Both the position numbers and the translations under genes were made by a program. A stretch of 15,079 nucleotides of DNA, taken from positions 11,078 to 26,156 of the forward strand of contig DAZU01000043.1 in NCBI GenBank assembly GCA_002507425.1, in the 5' to 3' direction. The notes beneath the pieces were generated by a model that saw only the letters and a program-made list of their open reading frames with translations, did not search any database and had not been told where the DNA came from. The DNA is from Euryarchaeota archaeon UBA53. Its GTDB lineage: Archaea; Thermoplasmatota; Poseidoniia; Poseidoniales; Poseidoniaceae. Positions 5,764 through 14,188 of this stretch are shown piece after piece. Positions within the stretch are counted from its first letter, which is position 1. Each line of letters begins with the position of its first letter.

Positions 5764-5771
5764 CATATATG
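5764..5771 (-). promoter_or_regulatory. Likely TATA box of the rps19e-trmJ unit
   Basis: CATATATG at 5764-5771 in the divergent gap is the most TATA-like string there. Its centre is about 36 nt before the rps19e ATG, which would give a transcript with a leader of about 10 nt carrying the GGTG site. No experimentally known consensus for this lineage was available to me. Confidence 0.4.
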
Positions 5772-5839
5772 AAGAAAACTGTTTAATCCACAGTATCTTG
5801 TTACAAAGAAGCATACTGCGGGGCTAGGTACAAGAATTG

Positions 5840-6670
5840 ATGAACAAGGCTGATTTCGAAAGTAATATGCGGAAGGCGTTGGCTCAAAATCCGAACCTTC
5901 TGCGAACGCTGATTGGTCTAGGGTTAACGTTGATTTTCCTATTAGCTTATGCTGTCTATGGCGCTACAATAAATACTGAGGTTTACCTGTATGAATCTCA
6001 GTCTCTTGAGACTACTGTAGATTTAGGGGATTCAGAAAGATATTACGATTCGGAGGGAAATCAGACTACATGGACCTGGGACGCTAACATCAACGGTATC
6101 AATCTGACTTGGGTCAATCTAACCGCAACCTCCCTCTCTAGCGGATCTACTATCGCAATATCAAACGGAAATGGCCTGTACAGCCACCCAGATCTTGGCA
6201 ATCCGGATGCGACTGAATTTTCCTGCAGTGAATCATGCAAAAAGAAAATTGAACACAAAATAAACTCTACCGGTGATTCGACTAGTATTATCTCTCTTAC
6301 AGATCCAGACCCATCAATCAGGGGTAAGGGTTCAGTTTTTGCGGATTCGGAAAAAGAAGCAACTTCTAAGGCTTCGAGCATAGTTAATAATACATTTGAG
6401 CCAACAAAAGTCAGAATTACGGTGATTGAGCAAGGTAACCGTAGTGTAAACCCGTCTGTCGAACTAAAACAGGTCAACGAGGAGTTATACAATGTTGAAA
6501 TGTTTGAGGTAGACGCTGCTACCGAGTTTCTATGGGCTTTAGCTGCTGTTATTGGATGCTTTAGCATGGTTCTTGTTCCGTCGTTTACTGTGTATTTTGC
6601 CGCAAGAGCAAAACAAAGAAAAACCGATTTGAAATTACAATCTGCTCGAAATAGCATTGAGGAAGAGTAG
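5840..6670 (+). CDS. Unrecognised membrane protein with a large extracellular domain, 276 aa
   Basis: The ATG at 5840 opens a 276-residue frame (a TTG directly before it is also possible). A short charged N-terminus leads to TM1 (about residues 21-41, LLRTLIGLGLTLIFLLAYAV). Some 185 residues of Ser/Thr/Asn-rich sequence follow, and then TM2 (about 227-252, WALAAVIGCFSMVLVPSFTV) and a basic tail. Both ends should be cytoplasmic and the loop outside. The loop carries several N-x-S/T sequons (for example NLT twice, NST, NNT, NRS), which fits an N-glycosylated archaeal surface protein, and one CSESC pair. I do not recognise the family. It leads a plus-strand unit with the giant surface protein directly downstream, so the two may form an envelope complex. 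Confidence 0.85.
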   Translation: MNKADFESNMRKALAQNPNLLRTLIGLGLTLIFLLAYAVYGATINTEVYLYESQSLETTVDLGDSERYYDSEGNQTTWTWDANINGINLTWVNLTATSLSSGSTIAISNGNGLYSHPDLGNPDATEFSCSESCKKKIEHKINSTGDSTSIISLTDPDPSIRGKGSVFADSEKEATSKASSIVNNTFEPTKVRITVIEQGNRSVNPSVELKQVNEELYNVEMFEVDAATEFLWALAAVIGCFSMVLVPSFTVYFAARAKQRKTDLKLQSARNSIEEE

Positions 6671-6699
6671 CGAAGGTCTGATATTGATTGAAGTATTGT

Positions 6700-9600
6700 A
6701 TGCATGTGATGCACACGCAGAAACTCGCTAATGCGATCCTAATCGCGCTTCTTCTGTCGCATTGTTTACCTATATCTAGCGGATCGCCTACAAATTCCAG
6801 TGCAGTAGATTTGAGGGTCTCAGATGTCTCGATTTCGTACCCTAATTCTGTAAACGAATCCCTATATGAAAAATTTTCATCTAACCACCCCATTCAGGGA
6901 TTTGACAAACCTGCAAGCATGTATGTAACCGATGGTGTTATTGGTGTTGAAATGGAAATCAACGTTTCTGTTGAAAATCTAGGAAATTCAGATTCTGGTA
7001 TTCTTAATATGAGTTTTCTTATCCTGCACAATGAATACACTAGATTTGAACTTCTAAATAAAACAATGAATTCTCCAATTATACAAGCCGGTTCAAGTGA
7101 TAACGTTCTAATTATGTGGACACCTGATTATTCCGGAAACCACACACTAGTTATTTCGACTTCGAACACATTAGGAGATATTGATGGAAGTAACAACTTC
7201 CTATCTAGACATCTTACAATAGCAAGAATTTACGATAATTGCGATAATATATCTCAATGGAGTGTATCTGGTGAGTGGAATACAAGCTCCGACGCCTACC
7301 TTTCTCAATTCAGCGCTTTTCATGTAGGAAATGGACAGTTTTCAACATACAGTCCTCTTCAGACATCAACCTTGACTAGTCCGCCACTAGACTTATCAGA
7401 CCATACTGCGATTCATAATACGGCAATTGGATATTCGTTTTTTTATACTGGAAGCATCGGCCAAGGGGACCAAATGAAAGGTTACATGAAGAACGAAAAT
7501 GGAATATGGGATGAAATTTTTACCATGCAGGGGACTGTAGACGACGATGTGGTTAATGAAATAACCTGGAGAACATTTTCTGAATCCTATAATGGAAGGA
7601 ACTCCCCTGTCATACCACTTGATAACAAATATTTTCATTCCTCAACACAACTTAGATTCATATTTACTTCAGATTCAGTTGATGAAGATATCGGGATATG
7701 GATAGATGAATTAGTGATAATATACGAACAAGGTGCAAAGAAACAGGAATTTGGAGTTGAATTAAGTGGAGGTTCAATACTCGGTGGTCTAGCAGGAGAA
7801 TGGTCAACTACTAGGTTAGAGGTTACAAATACAGGAAACGTATCTGAAAGATATATACCTACCGCAGATGGAATACCCCCCGAATGGTCACATTATTTTT
7901 CATATACTAACGGTATGAGTGTATCATCAACAGGTATCGATTTATTACCAGGCCAAACAAAAGAATTTGATCTTAAGGTTAAGACTAATGATAGTTCAAA
8001 TCAGGGAAACTATCCTGTTGAAATTAGAATTGAATCCAACACATATCAAAATATTAACGCTTCAGTAAATTCAACCATCAAAATCCTGCCAAGTAGAATA
8101 CCTGTCATTATTCAGCCAGAAATTTCACCAAGATGCTTACCAGGTCACAGTTGTGAATTCAATGTAACATTGGAAAATGCTGGTGAAGCAACAGATGTAT
8201 TCACTTTAGAGCTTGAAGACAAAATTATGCCAAATGGTTGGTCGATTAATTTCGCATGGGATCAGTCGTCAGCAGTACAGGTAAGACCTAACCAACCGAC
8301 TACTGTCAAATTTGTTGCAACAATACCAGCAGGTATAGAACCTGATATTATTGCCGAAACGTGGCTTACTGCTACTAGTCAAAATGACACAACCAAGTAT
8401 GACCGGAAGGCAATATCAATTGCAGCGGCAATGGTAAGCGACGCTGAAATATCAATGAACTATGTTAGCGATGATACTGTAATAATCAAACCAGGAAGCT
8501 CAATTGAATTAGAGTTTATCATATTCAATAATGCTAGCAGAATTGATATTTTCAGGCCATCGGTTGATTACACCGAACTTACAGGATGGAGTGTTGAACT
8601 TTCTGCCACTCCCGATTTGGCAATAAATCCTGGACAAAGTTCTAGATTCACAATTGAAATTTTTGCACCTGAGAATGCTCAGGCAAACGATATCGGGCCA
8701 AAAATAACACCACAGGCATTTTCATTGCGCTCTGGCGAATTGATTACAGGTCTTACTTCCGAGGGTGTAATTGTGGAATCAAGTCACGATTTGGCTATTT
8801 CCTTACTTGAATCACCATCGACATTACGACCTGGAACCCCTGCTTTGATATCGTTGAAAGTAACGAATAATGGTAACGGTGGTGATATTGGAATAATATC
8901 GTTGCCTCAGTCGCCAGAATCCTGGAAATGGTGGGCCTTTGTTGATGACGAAAATGTGACAAATGGTTTGCCATTGTCCGTTTCTTATGATCTAGATAAC
9001 GAAAAAATTGTTGACCTTTGGTTGTATCTACCACCACTGGAATCACCGAACGAATTTCACGAGATTGTTATCCAAATTGCCCCTAACAATGGTATTGATG
9101 AAAATCTAGACGATAACACAGTAAACTTTGAAGCCTTGACCAAAACCATCAGAAGTCCTCGACTTGATTCAATAAATACTGATTTAGTTGTTTCAACCAA
9201 TTCTAGTCACTCTATCGATGCAACTGCATGGAATATTGGAAATGCTGCTGACTCCACAATAAGGGCGAGATTGGTAATCGAATCTTCTCCTATTTCTGAG
9301 GAAATAACCGGATTTTTGTCTACCGAAGATGGTATATCAAAACCTGCTGGCGAATGGATAAACCTAAACCTCGGCCCTACTGAAGCCAAACAGATAAACG
9401 CTCAAATAATTATTTCAAGCAATTGTAGTCTCAACACTGTAGTATCAGTAATAATCCAACTCGAAGGAGGGATAGGGGAAGACAATCTACCATTATTGGA
9501 ATCATCTACATCTGTGCTTATAGTAGCGGAAAGGCGTAACGTAGTGATAGGAAAAATACCAGACTCAACATCGCAGTTACCAACGAGTACAAAACGAACA

Positions 9601-10227
9601 CAATGGGTAAACATCACCTCAACCTCTACACAACCGGAAATATTGGACGTTTCATCGACAATGCCCAAAGGCTGGGGTATGCTATGCTTGGGCACAGCAA
9701 TAAACAACAATCCATTTCGAATTGAACTTTCTCCAGGCCACATAACTGAACAAAAATACAACATGAGATGCGAGGTAATCCGAGAAAAAGGTGACCTTGA
9801 AGGAAATATTGAAATTTATATCAATTCAAGTGATGGTGTAATTAAAGAAAGGATTAGTCAGCATATAATCTGGGAATCAGAGGATGATGTTAGCGGGATA
9901 TCTTTGACCACAATTAGTAGCATTTCCGGAATCATTGTCATCTTTGCGCTATCTGTATTTTTCATGCGTCGTTACTTTAGAATAGATGACGATATGTTAG
10001 ACGAAGAAGCTGATATTGATAATGAGGAAATGGTATCGGGACCACCTGCAACAATCTTATCGGGACCACCTGCGTCAAGTGCACAACAGGTTCAACAATT
10101 TGGCGCAATGACGTCCCAAATAGTGGACACCTCAAGTCCTGACGCTGTTGAAGAATATCATCGCCAGATGATAGAGTATAATCGAAAGGTAGCAGAATAT
10201 GAAGCCTGGGAAAAAAATCAAAATTAG
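6700..10227 (+). CDS. Giant surface protein: signal peptide, CARDB/NEW3-like Ig modules, C-terminal TM and cytoplasmic tail
   Basis: The protein has about 1175 residues. A signal peptide (core LANAILIALLLSHCLPI) is followed by a CARDB-like module (about 36-177, with VENLGNSDSG), a jelly-roll/MAM-like module (about 178-345, starting NCDNISQW and ending GIWIDELVIIY), and about six beta-rich Ig-like modules to residue 1060. The repeating theme is VTNTGN/VTNNGN, a GW or W strand, and a LLPGQTKEF-type strand, typical of NEW3. One TM (about 1068-1092) leads to an acidic tail with two SGPPA boxes and a helical Tyr-rich end (EYHRQMIEYNRKVAEYEAW). Such proteins sit on the archaeal surface and are thought to act in adhesion or substrate binding; no catalytic domain is visible. 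The start is uncertain: TTG 6688, ATG 6700 and ATG 6709 all keep the signal peptide. Confidence 0.9.
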   Translation: MHVMHTQKLANAILIALLLSHCLPISSGSPTNSSAVDLRVSDVSISYPNSVNESLYEKFSSNHPIQGFDKPASMYVTDGVIGVEMEINVSVENLGNSDSGILNMSFLILHNEYTRFELLNKTMNSPIIQAGSSDNVLIMWTPDYSGNHTLVISTSNTLGDIDGSNNFLSRHLTIARIYDNCDNISQWSVSGEWNTSSDAYLSQFSAFHVGNGQFSTYSPLQTSTLTSPPLDLSDHTAIHNTAIGYSFFYTGSIGQGDQMKGYMKNENGIWDEIFTMQGTVDDDVVNEITWRTFSESYNGRNSPVIPLDNKYFHSSTQLRFIFTSDSVDEDIGIWIDELVIIYEQGAKKQEFGVELSGGSILGGLAGEWSTTRLEVTNTGNVSERYIPTADGIPPEWSHYFSYTNGMSVSSTGIDLLPGQTKEFDLKVKTNDSSNQGNYPVEIRIESNTYQNINASVNSTIKILPSRIPVIIQPEISPRCLPGHSCEFNVTLENAGEATDVFTLELEDKIMPNGWSINFAWDQSSAVQVRPNQPTTVKFVATIPAGIEPDIIAETWLTATSQNDTTKYDRKAISIAAAMVSDAEISMNYVSDDTVIIKPGSSIELEFIIFNNASRIDIFRPSVDYTELTGWSVELSATPDLAINPGQSSRFTIEIFAPENAQANDIGPKITPQAFSLRSGELITGLTSEGVIVESSHDLAISLLESPSTLRPGTPALISLKVTNNGNGGDIGIISLPQSPESWKWWAFVDDENVTNGLPLSVSYDLDNEKIVDLWLYLPPLESPNEFHEIVIQIAPNNGIDENLDDNTVNFEALTKTIRSPRLDSINTDLVVSTNSSHSIDATAWNIGNAADSTIRARLVIESSPISEEITGFLSTEDGISKPAGEWINLNLGPTEAKQINAQIIISSNCSLNTVVSVIIQLEGGIGEDNLPLLESSTSVLIVAERRNVVIGKIPDSTSQLPTSTKRTQWVNITSTSTQPEILDVSSTMPKGWGMLCLGTAINNNPFRIELSPGHITEQKYNMRCEVIREKGDLEGNIEIYINSSDGVIKERISQHIIWESEDDVSGISLTTISSISGIIVIFALSVFFMRRYFRIDDDMLDEEADIDNEEMVSGPPATILSGPPASSAQQVQQFGAMTSQIVDTSSPDAVEEYHRQMIEYNRKVAEYEAWEKNQN
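10034..10073 (+). repeat. Short in-frame tandem repeat in the tail of the surface protein
   Basis: The 16-nt string TATCGGGACCACCTGC occurs at 10034-10049 and again at 10058-10073, a period of 24 nt. It encodes SGPPA twice, eight residues apart, in the cytoplasmic tail. The repeated codons are identical, pointing to a recent duplication or strong constraint. Confidence 0.8.
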
Positions 10228-10252
10228 ATTCTAGAGACGGAGAAAATTGAAT

Positions 10253-10432
10253 ATGGCTAAATTACCTGATCTGTGGTATGTCCTACTGATGTTTGTAGCA
10301 ATCTTTGGCGTATCTACCTGGTTACTTGATAGGTTTTCACATAGAAATGAATTAAAAAAGATTACAGGAATATGCGGAGTGATTTCGATGTTGTCATTAC
10401 TTTATTTGACCTACTCAACGGAGGGTTTGTGA
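10253..10432 (+). CDS. Small two-TM protein, 59 aa
   Basis: The ATG at 10253 begins a 59-residue protein with two hydrophobic helices: WYVLLMFVAIFGVSTWLL (about residues 8-26) and GICGVISMLSLLYLTY (about 40-56). They are separated by a basic loop (DRFSHRNELKKIT). A GGAG lies about 10 nt upstream. By the positive-inside rule the loop is cytoplasmic and both ends are outside. I do not recognise it. It lies 25 nt after the giant surface gene and its TGA sits against the next start, so it belongs to the same unit, perhaps as a small accessory subunit. Confidence 0.72.
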   Translation: MAKLPDLWYVLLMFVAIFGVSTWLLDRFSHRNELKKITGICGVISMLSLLYLTYSTEGL

Positions 10433-10434
10433 GT

Positions 10435-10818
10435 ATGGATAACAGCTGGGATGAGTATATTCCAGTAAAGTTGCCAGTAGATTGGGAATTGACTGGTGAT
10501 GTAGGAGTTCATCCAGAAATTGAAGGTGTCACAGGTCTTGATGTGACGTTAATAATTGAGAAGAAATTTACAAGGTTTGAGAGTTTACTTGCAAAAATTT
10601 TGCGAGCTCCAAAAGTGGTCAAAAGGTCCATGCATCACACACAATCAATGCTTTGGGAACTGATAGATGGAAATAGAAATTTTTCTGAAATTTGCATAAT
10701 AATGGAGTCGTTATATCATGAGGATATAGCCCCCGTCAAGGATAGAGTTCGAGCATATCTAGAGGTTTTTGTTAGACTTAATGTCGTCAATGTATTCAAA
10801 CCCAGAGAAGAGGAGTAA
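10435..10818 (+). CDS. PqqD/RRE-like winged-helix protein, 127 aa
   Basis: The ATG at 10435 follows GGAGGG at good distance; a GTG at 10429 that overlaps the previous stop is the alternative. The first 40 residues are strand-rich (DEYIPVKLPVDWELTGDV). The C-terminal 80 residues follow the PqqD pattern: MLWELIDGNRNFSEICIIM, then a helix ending in VRAYLEVFVRLNVVNVF, comparable to the family's IWELLDG.RTVAEI ... FL..L...G. PqqD-type domains recognise leader peptides for radical SAM or related modifying enzymes, but many archaeal members have no known partner. No precursor peptide or peptide-type radical SAM enzyme is in this window. The family call is moderate and comes from pattern recall. Confidence 0.65.
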   Translation: MDNSWDEYIPVKLPVDWELTGDVGVHPEIEGVTGLDVTLIIEKKFTRFESLLAKILRAPKVVKRSMHHTQSMLWELIDGNRNFSEICIIMESLYHEDIAPVKDRVRAYLEVFVRLNVVNVFKPREEE

Positions 10819-10820
10819 AT

Positions 10821-11480
10821 TTAGACCGGAGCCCAAACTAACCGTAGGCCTATTCCATCACTTCGCTTATTGATAGAGGTAATTCTACGCGCTGAGGAGG
10901 TGGTGGATTCTGATTCCATTAACCAACTGCCGCCTTTTGTAATTCGATTTAGACCGACGTCTGTGCTTGTCCATTCAGCAACATTACCATGACAGTCATA
11001 TAATCCCCAAGGATTAGATTTTTTTTGGCCAACCTCCCTTGTTGTGGCACCTGAGTTACCACCATGCCAGGCAACTTCGTCTAGGTCAGTATCCCTGTCA
11101 GAGTGGAACCATCGAGTTGTAGTACCTGCCCGACAAGCGTATTCCCATTCTGTCTCTGTTGGTAGACGCCACATACCTGACAATCCCAATCGAAGCCCGG
11201 TCTCCGCAAGATTAAGTTTTGAAATAAATTCTTGACAATCTAACCAATTAACGCTTTCAACTGGTCTTAGTCCAGAAGACCAGCCGTTGTTAAATTTCGA
11301 AGGGTTATTCTCCATGACACTAGCCCACTCAACTTGAGTTACAGGCCGTGCACCGATGAAATAAGGTTCGGTTATTTCTAAATCCCCATTTATTCCGGGT
11401 TCTATCAAAACAAATGCGCCTCCATATTCATTGGTAAAAGATGGCCGCACGACTAACTCTAACCGGGATTTGCGTATCAA
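10821..11480 (-). CDS. Formylglycine-generating-enzyme-fold (SUMF1-type) protein without the catalytic cysteines
   Basis: The 219-residue protein is one FGE-sulfatase domain. Visible blocks are ITEPYFIGARPVTQVEW, NNPSKF, LRPVESVNWLDCQEF, WRLPTETEWEYACRAGTTTR, NPWGLYDCHGNVAEWTSTD, ITKGGSWLMES and GIGLRLVW. True FGEs have a catalytic Cys pair after the GGS motif; here that stretch is GGSWLMESESTTSSARR, with no cysteine. So it is probably not a sulfatase activator but one of the many FGE-fold proteins used for binding or other oxidations. No Met lies early in the frame; TTG 11480 or GTG 11450 would be the start. No signal peptide is seen. It converges on the PqqD-like gene with a 2-nt gap. Confidence 0.85.
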   Translation of the reverse strand: MIRKSRLELVVRPSFTNEYGGAFVLIEPGINGDLEITEPYFIGARPVTQVEWASVMENNPSKFNNGWSSGLRPVESVNWLDCQEFISKLNLAETGLRLGLSGMWRLPTETEWEYACRAGTTTRWFHSDRDTDLDEVAWHGGNSGATTREVGQKKSNPWGLYDCHGNVAEWTSTDVGLNRITKGGSWLMESESTTSSARRITSINKRSDGIGLRLVWAPV

Positions 11481-11536
11481 TTAAGCGGGAACGCTCACGG
11501 ACAATGCTTATGCCTTATGGTATAATGAACTATACT

Positions 11537-13717
11537 ATGTCAGAGCAGAATGATGACTCTACGACTGACCCACTCGACGCTGCTAGTGAAATAACGGATA
11601 CAATGATGTCATCACTTGCAGACGTTGTAAAGAACGTAATTTCGATTCCAGATAGTGCTACTACAGATGCGGACTCTGATTCAGATATCCATGTCAATCA
11701 AGAGATTAGTGACAGTTCATCATTGGATGTTGAGACTTTGATTAACCATGGTGAAGCTGCACACCGAACTGGGGACCACACCTCTGCCCTAGATTGTTTT
11801 AACAAAGCTATTGCTCTTGACCCATCTAATGCAATGGCTTGGTTCAATCGCGGTGTTCTTCTGGAAGCGGAACAGGATATGAAAGGCGCAAAACAGTCGT
11901 TCGTTATTTGTCTTGACCTTGATTCAGAGCATGGTCCAGCTCTTGCTAACCTGGCAGTGCTCTTGGACAGACTAGGTGACATAGATGGTGCAGTTGAAGT
12001 CGCCATGAAATCACTTAATTTCTTCCCGGGACACCCACACTTACTCAAGATTGTTGAGCAAAATAAAGCAGCTGGAGCAAAAATTAACCCAAACTCGGTA
12101 GTTATGCCACAAACTAAGCAAAGAATGGTAGATCAGAGACTTCAACCTGCTGTCGATACTTCTAACAAATCAGAAGCTGTTCATGAAAATTCATATGACT
12201 CAGAAAATGAGAATCAGGTAGTTGAATCTCAAAATAATGTTGAAACACCCATTGACGAAATCCAGTCACAACAAGTTGCTGCTCCAGAGATTGCAGTAGA
12301 CCTAGATAATTTGTGTGAGAGAGCGACAGGTGAGTTAGGTCAAGGAAATGCGCGAAATGCGTTAATGATATTAAAGGAATATTTACACACAGACGCAGCT
12401 CAGCATTTTGATTCGTGGAGAATATCTGCTGGTGCTATGGCAGCCATGGGACTCGACGATCACGCAATTGGAGCGTATAATCACGCAATTACACTAAATC
12501 CAAACCACTCGAAATGCTACTTTAACCTTGGAGCCCTACATGAAAGAAAGGGAAACAAAGAGGCTGCAATTGATTGCTTTTGCAACGCGATAATGCATGA
12601 ACCAAGTTACCTAAAAGCAGCCCAGAGATTACTAATACTTGCCAAAGAATCAAGCAATATTGAGGCGTTATTGACTGCAAGGCGAAACTTATCACATGAT
12701 GAAGAGGGTAAGCATTCGCTTGCCTTACTTTTGGTCGAATTAGCAGAAGGTGAAGCAAAAATATTGGATAATTTACAAGGCCTCCCGCCAACAATTCCAG
12801 AAGGACCTGCTCTAGCAATGGAAGCAGTAGATTTGTGCAAAGACGATACTGCACTCAAGGGAAGGGCTCTGTCTGCATCTGGTCAGCACACAGAGGCCGT
12901 AAAGTGTTGGAAAGCAATTATCCAAACCGATAAATCAAATCCTGATAATTGGATTGGTTTAGCCAGAGCTCTTGAAGCTGCAGGTGAACTTGAGACCGCT
13001 GAAAGATGTCATCAAAAAGCTGCCATTCTGAAGGAGCAAGGAAAAGAAGTTGAAGAACAAGTTTCTCCTGTGACGAATGAGCAACCCGAGATATCACAAC
13101 ATGAGCAAGTGCCAATGACGATAGATCATCAGGCAGAAGTAACTGACCAATCATTAAGTAGTGACAACGAAACTAAGCGTGAAATCAACAGAGAACAAAA
13201 AGAAATTGAGACCAACGAAGATACGGTAGATCTGGCAGCAGCGGCATTAGAGGCCTCCACTAAAATGAACAGCTATTCGCCTATGGAGACAAATTCCCGT
13301 TCGATTGCCAATCAAGACATAGAGTGGTATAACAAAGGTGTAGGGTTGATTGAAGATAAAAAATATAGGGAAGCACTTTCATGTTTTGATAGAGCCCTGC
13401 CATCATTCGCAGGAAATGATGAAATGGTCATAAGAATACTGAACGGACGAGGGAATGCGCTTTACTACTTGGAAGACTATCCAAAATGTGTGGAATCCTA
13501 TCACAAGGCCATGGTAATTAATCCCAAGGAGGTCCAAGGGAAGACGCTATACAATATGGGGACTGCATATGCAGAGATGCAAAGATTTTCTGATGCAATA
13601 AAGTGTTTTGAACAAGCAATTCCAAGAGGTTTAAAGAAGGATCATCAGAAACTTGCGAAAGAACAGATTAGACGATGCAACATACTCCTAAAAGAGCAAC
13701 AAAGAAAATTAAATTAA
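11537..13717 (+). CDS. Large cytosolic TPR-repeat protein
   Basis: The 726-residue protein has no signal peptide or TM segment. After an acidic N-terminus, TPR clusters appear at about 65-170 (GDHTSALDCFNKAIALDPSN, then AWFNRGVLLEAEQD), 254-384 (DDHAIGAYNHAITLNPNH, CYFNLGALHERKGN), 438-498 (GQHTEAVKCWKAIIQTD) and 593-721 (KYREALSCFDRALP, CVESYHKAMVINP, RFSDAIKCFEQAI). The clusters are joined by Gln/Glu-rich, probably disordered linkers near 185-250 and 500-590. TPR arrays hold protein complexes together; the partner is unknown. I favour ATG 11537 (MSEQNDDSTT), since upstream sequence is basic and unlike the rest, but in-frame ATGs at 11504, 11510 and 11525 are possible. It is divergent from the FGE-fold gene. 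Confidence 0.93.
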   Translation: MSEQNDDSTTDPLDAASEITDTMMSSLADVVKNVISIPDSATTDADSDSDIHVNQEISDSSSLDVETLINHGEAAHRTGDHTSALDCFNKAIALDPSNAMAWFNRGVLLEAEQDMKGAKQSFVICLDLDSEHGPALANLAVLLDRLGDIDGAVEVAMKSLNFFPGHPHLLKIVEQNKAAGAKINPNSVVMPQTKQRMVDQRLQPAVDTSNKSEAVHENSYDSENENQVVESQNNVETPIDEIQSQQVAAPEIAVDLDNLCERATGELGQGNARNALMILKEYLHTDAAQHFDSWRISAGAMAAMGLDDHAIGAYNHAITLNPNHSKCYFNLGALHERKGNKEAAIDCFCNAIMHEPSYLKAAQRLLILAKESSNIEALLTARRNLSHDEEGKHSLALLLVELAEGEAKILDNLQGLPPTIPEGPALAMEAVDLCKDDTALKGRALSASGQHTEAVKCWKAIIQTDKSNPDNWIGLARALEAAGELETAERCHQKAAILKEQGKEVEEQVSPVTNEQPEISQHEQVPMTIDHQAEVTDQSLSSDNETKREINREQKEIETNEDTVDLAAAALEASTKMNSYSPMETNSRSIANQDIEWYNKGVGLIEDKKYREALSCFDRALPSFAGNDEMVIRILNGRGNALYYLEDYPKCVESYHKAMVINPKEVQGKTLYNMGTAYAEMQRFSDAIKCFEQAIPRGLKKDHQKLAKEQIRRCNILLKEQQRKLN

Positions 13718-13797
13718 ACTGAACCTATGTCTAAATCAAGGTAAGTGGTATTTCATTTAGCACACATATTCAAAAGGAAGCAGCGATTGGGATATTC

Positions 13798-14178
13798 ATG
13801 GACTGTAATACCTGTGACACAGCTCCCACAATACTTGTCAATGCTCCTGAGGTAATTCAGGTATCATTAACAATTACTGAAAAGGCAAAAGAAATGTTGC
13901 AAGGAGCATTTGGAGATGACAGATCGCACGGTCTTCTAGTTGGTGTCTTATCGGGTGGATGCTCTGGATATATGTATGATTTACAGATAGTGGAATCAAC
14001 AGAACAAGATTGTCAAGAATTGAACATAGATGGGTTCAAAGTGCTTGTGCCCAATGCTTCATCACATCTGCTAGATGGAATTGAAATCGACTACGTCGAT
14101 AGAATGATGGGTGGCGGATTCAAAATTAACAACCCCAACGCTTCAAGTTCTTGTGGCTGCGGAGAATCATTCGCCTGA
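13798..14178 (+). CDS. A-type iron-sulfur carrier (IscA/ErpA/HesB family)
   Basis: The 126-residue protein is an A-type carrier, which passes Fe-S clusters to client enzymes. The three conserved cysteines are Cys55 in SGGCSGYMY and Cys119/Cys121 in SSCGCGESF. The core begins at VSLTITEKAKEML (about residue 22), and IDYVDRMMGGGFKINNPNA is the family's C-terminal block. The first 20 residues are an extension with an additional CNTC pair that standard IscA/ErpA (about 107 residues) lack. An 80-nt AT-rich gap upstream suggests its own promoter. A YgfZ/IBA57-like gene follows after 10 nt, matching the known pairing of A-type carriers with IBA57 in [4Fe-4S] assembly. Which paralogue (IscA, ErpA, SufA) cannot be told by eye. 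Confidence 0.93.
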   Translation: MDCNTCDTAPTILVNAPEVIQVSLTITEKAKEMLQGAFGDDRSHGLLVGVLSGGCSGYMYDLQIVESTEQDCQELNIDGFKVLVPNASSHLLDGIEIDYVDRMMGGGFKINNPNASSSCGCGESFA

Positions 14179-14188
14179 GTGATGTAGT

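Noticed and set aside
6061..6714. A 217-residue open frame on the minus strand opposite the 276-aa membrane protein.
   Set aside because: It is antisense to a gene with clear TM segments and sequons, has no ribosome binding site, and its translation looks like random low-complexity sequence.
10372..10434. N-terminal extension of the PqqD-like protein from the ATG at 10372.
   Set aside because: It overlaps the end of the 59-aa membrane protein by 61 nt, whereas GGAGGG sits at proper distance from the ATG at 10435.
11508..11536. TATAATG at about 11520 as the promoter of the TPR gene.
   Set aside because: It is only about 16 nt before the preferred ATG, too close for an archaeal TATA box of that gene; it may serve the divergent FGE-fold gene, but I cannot support either.
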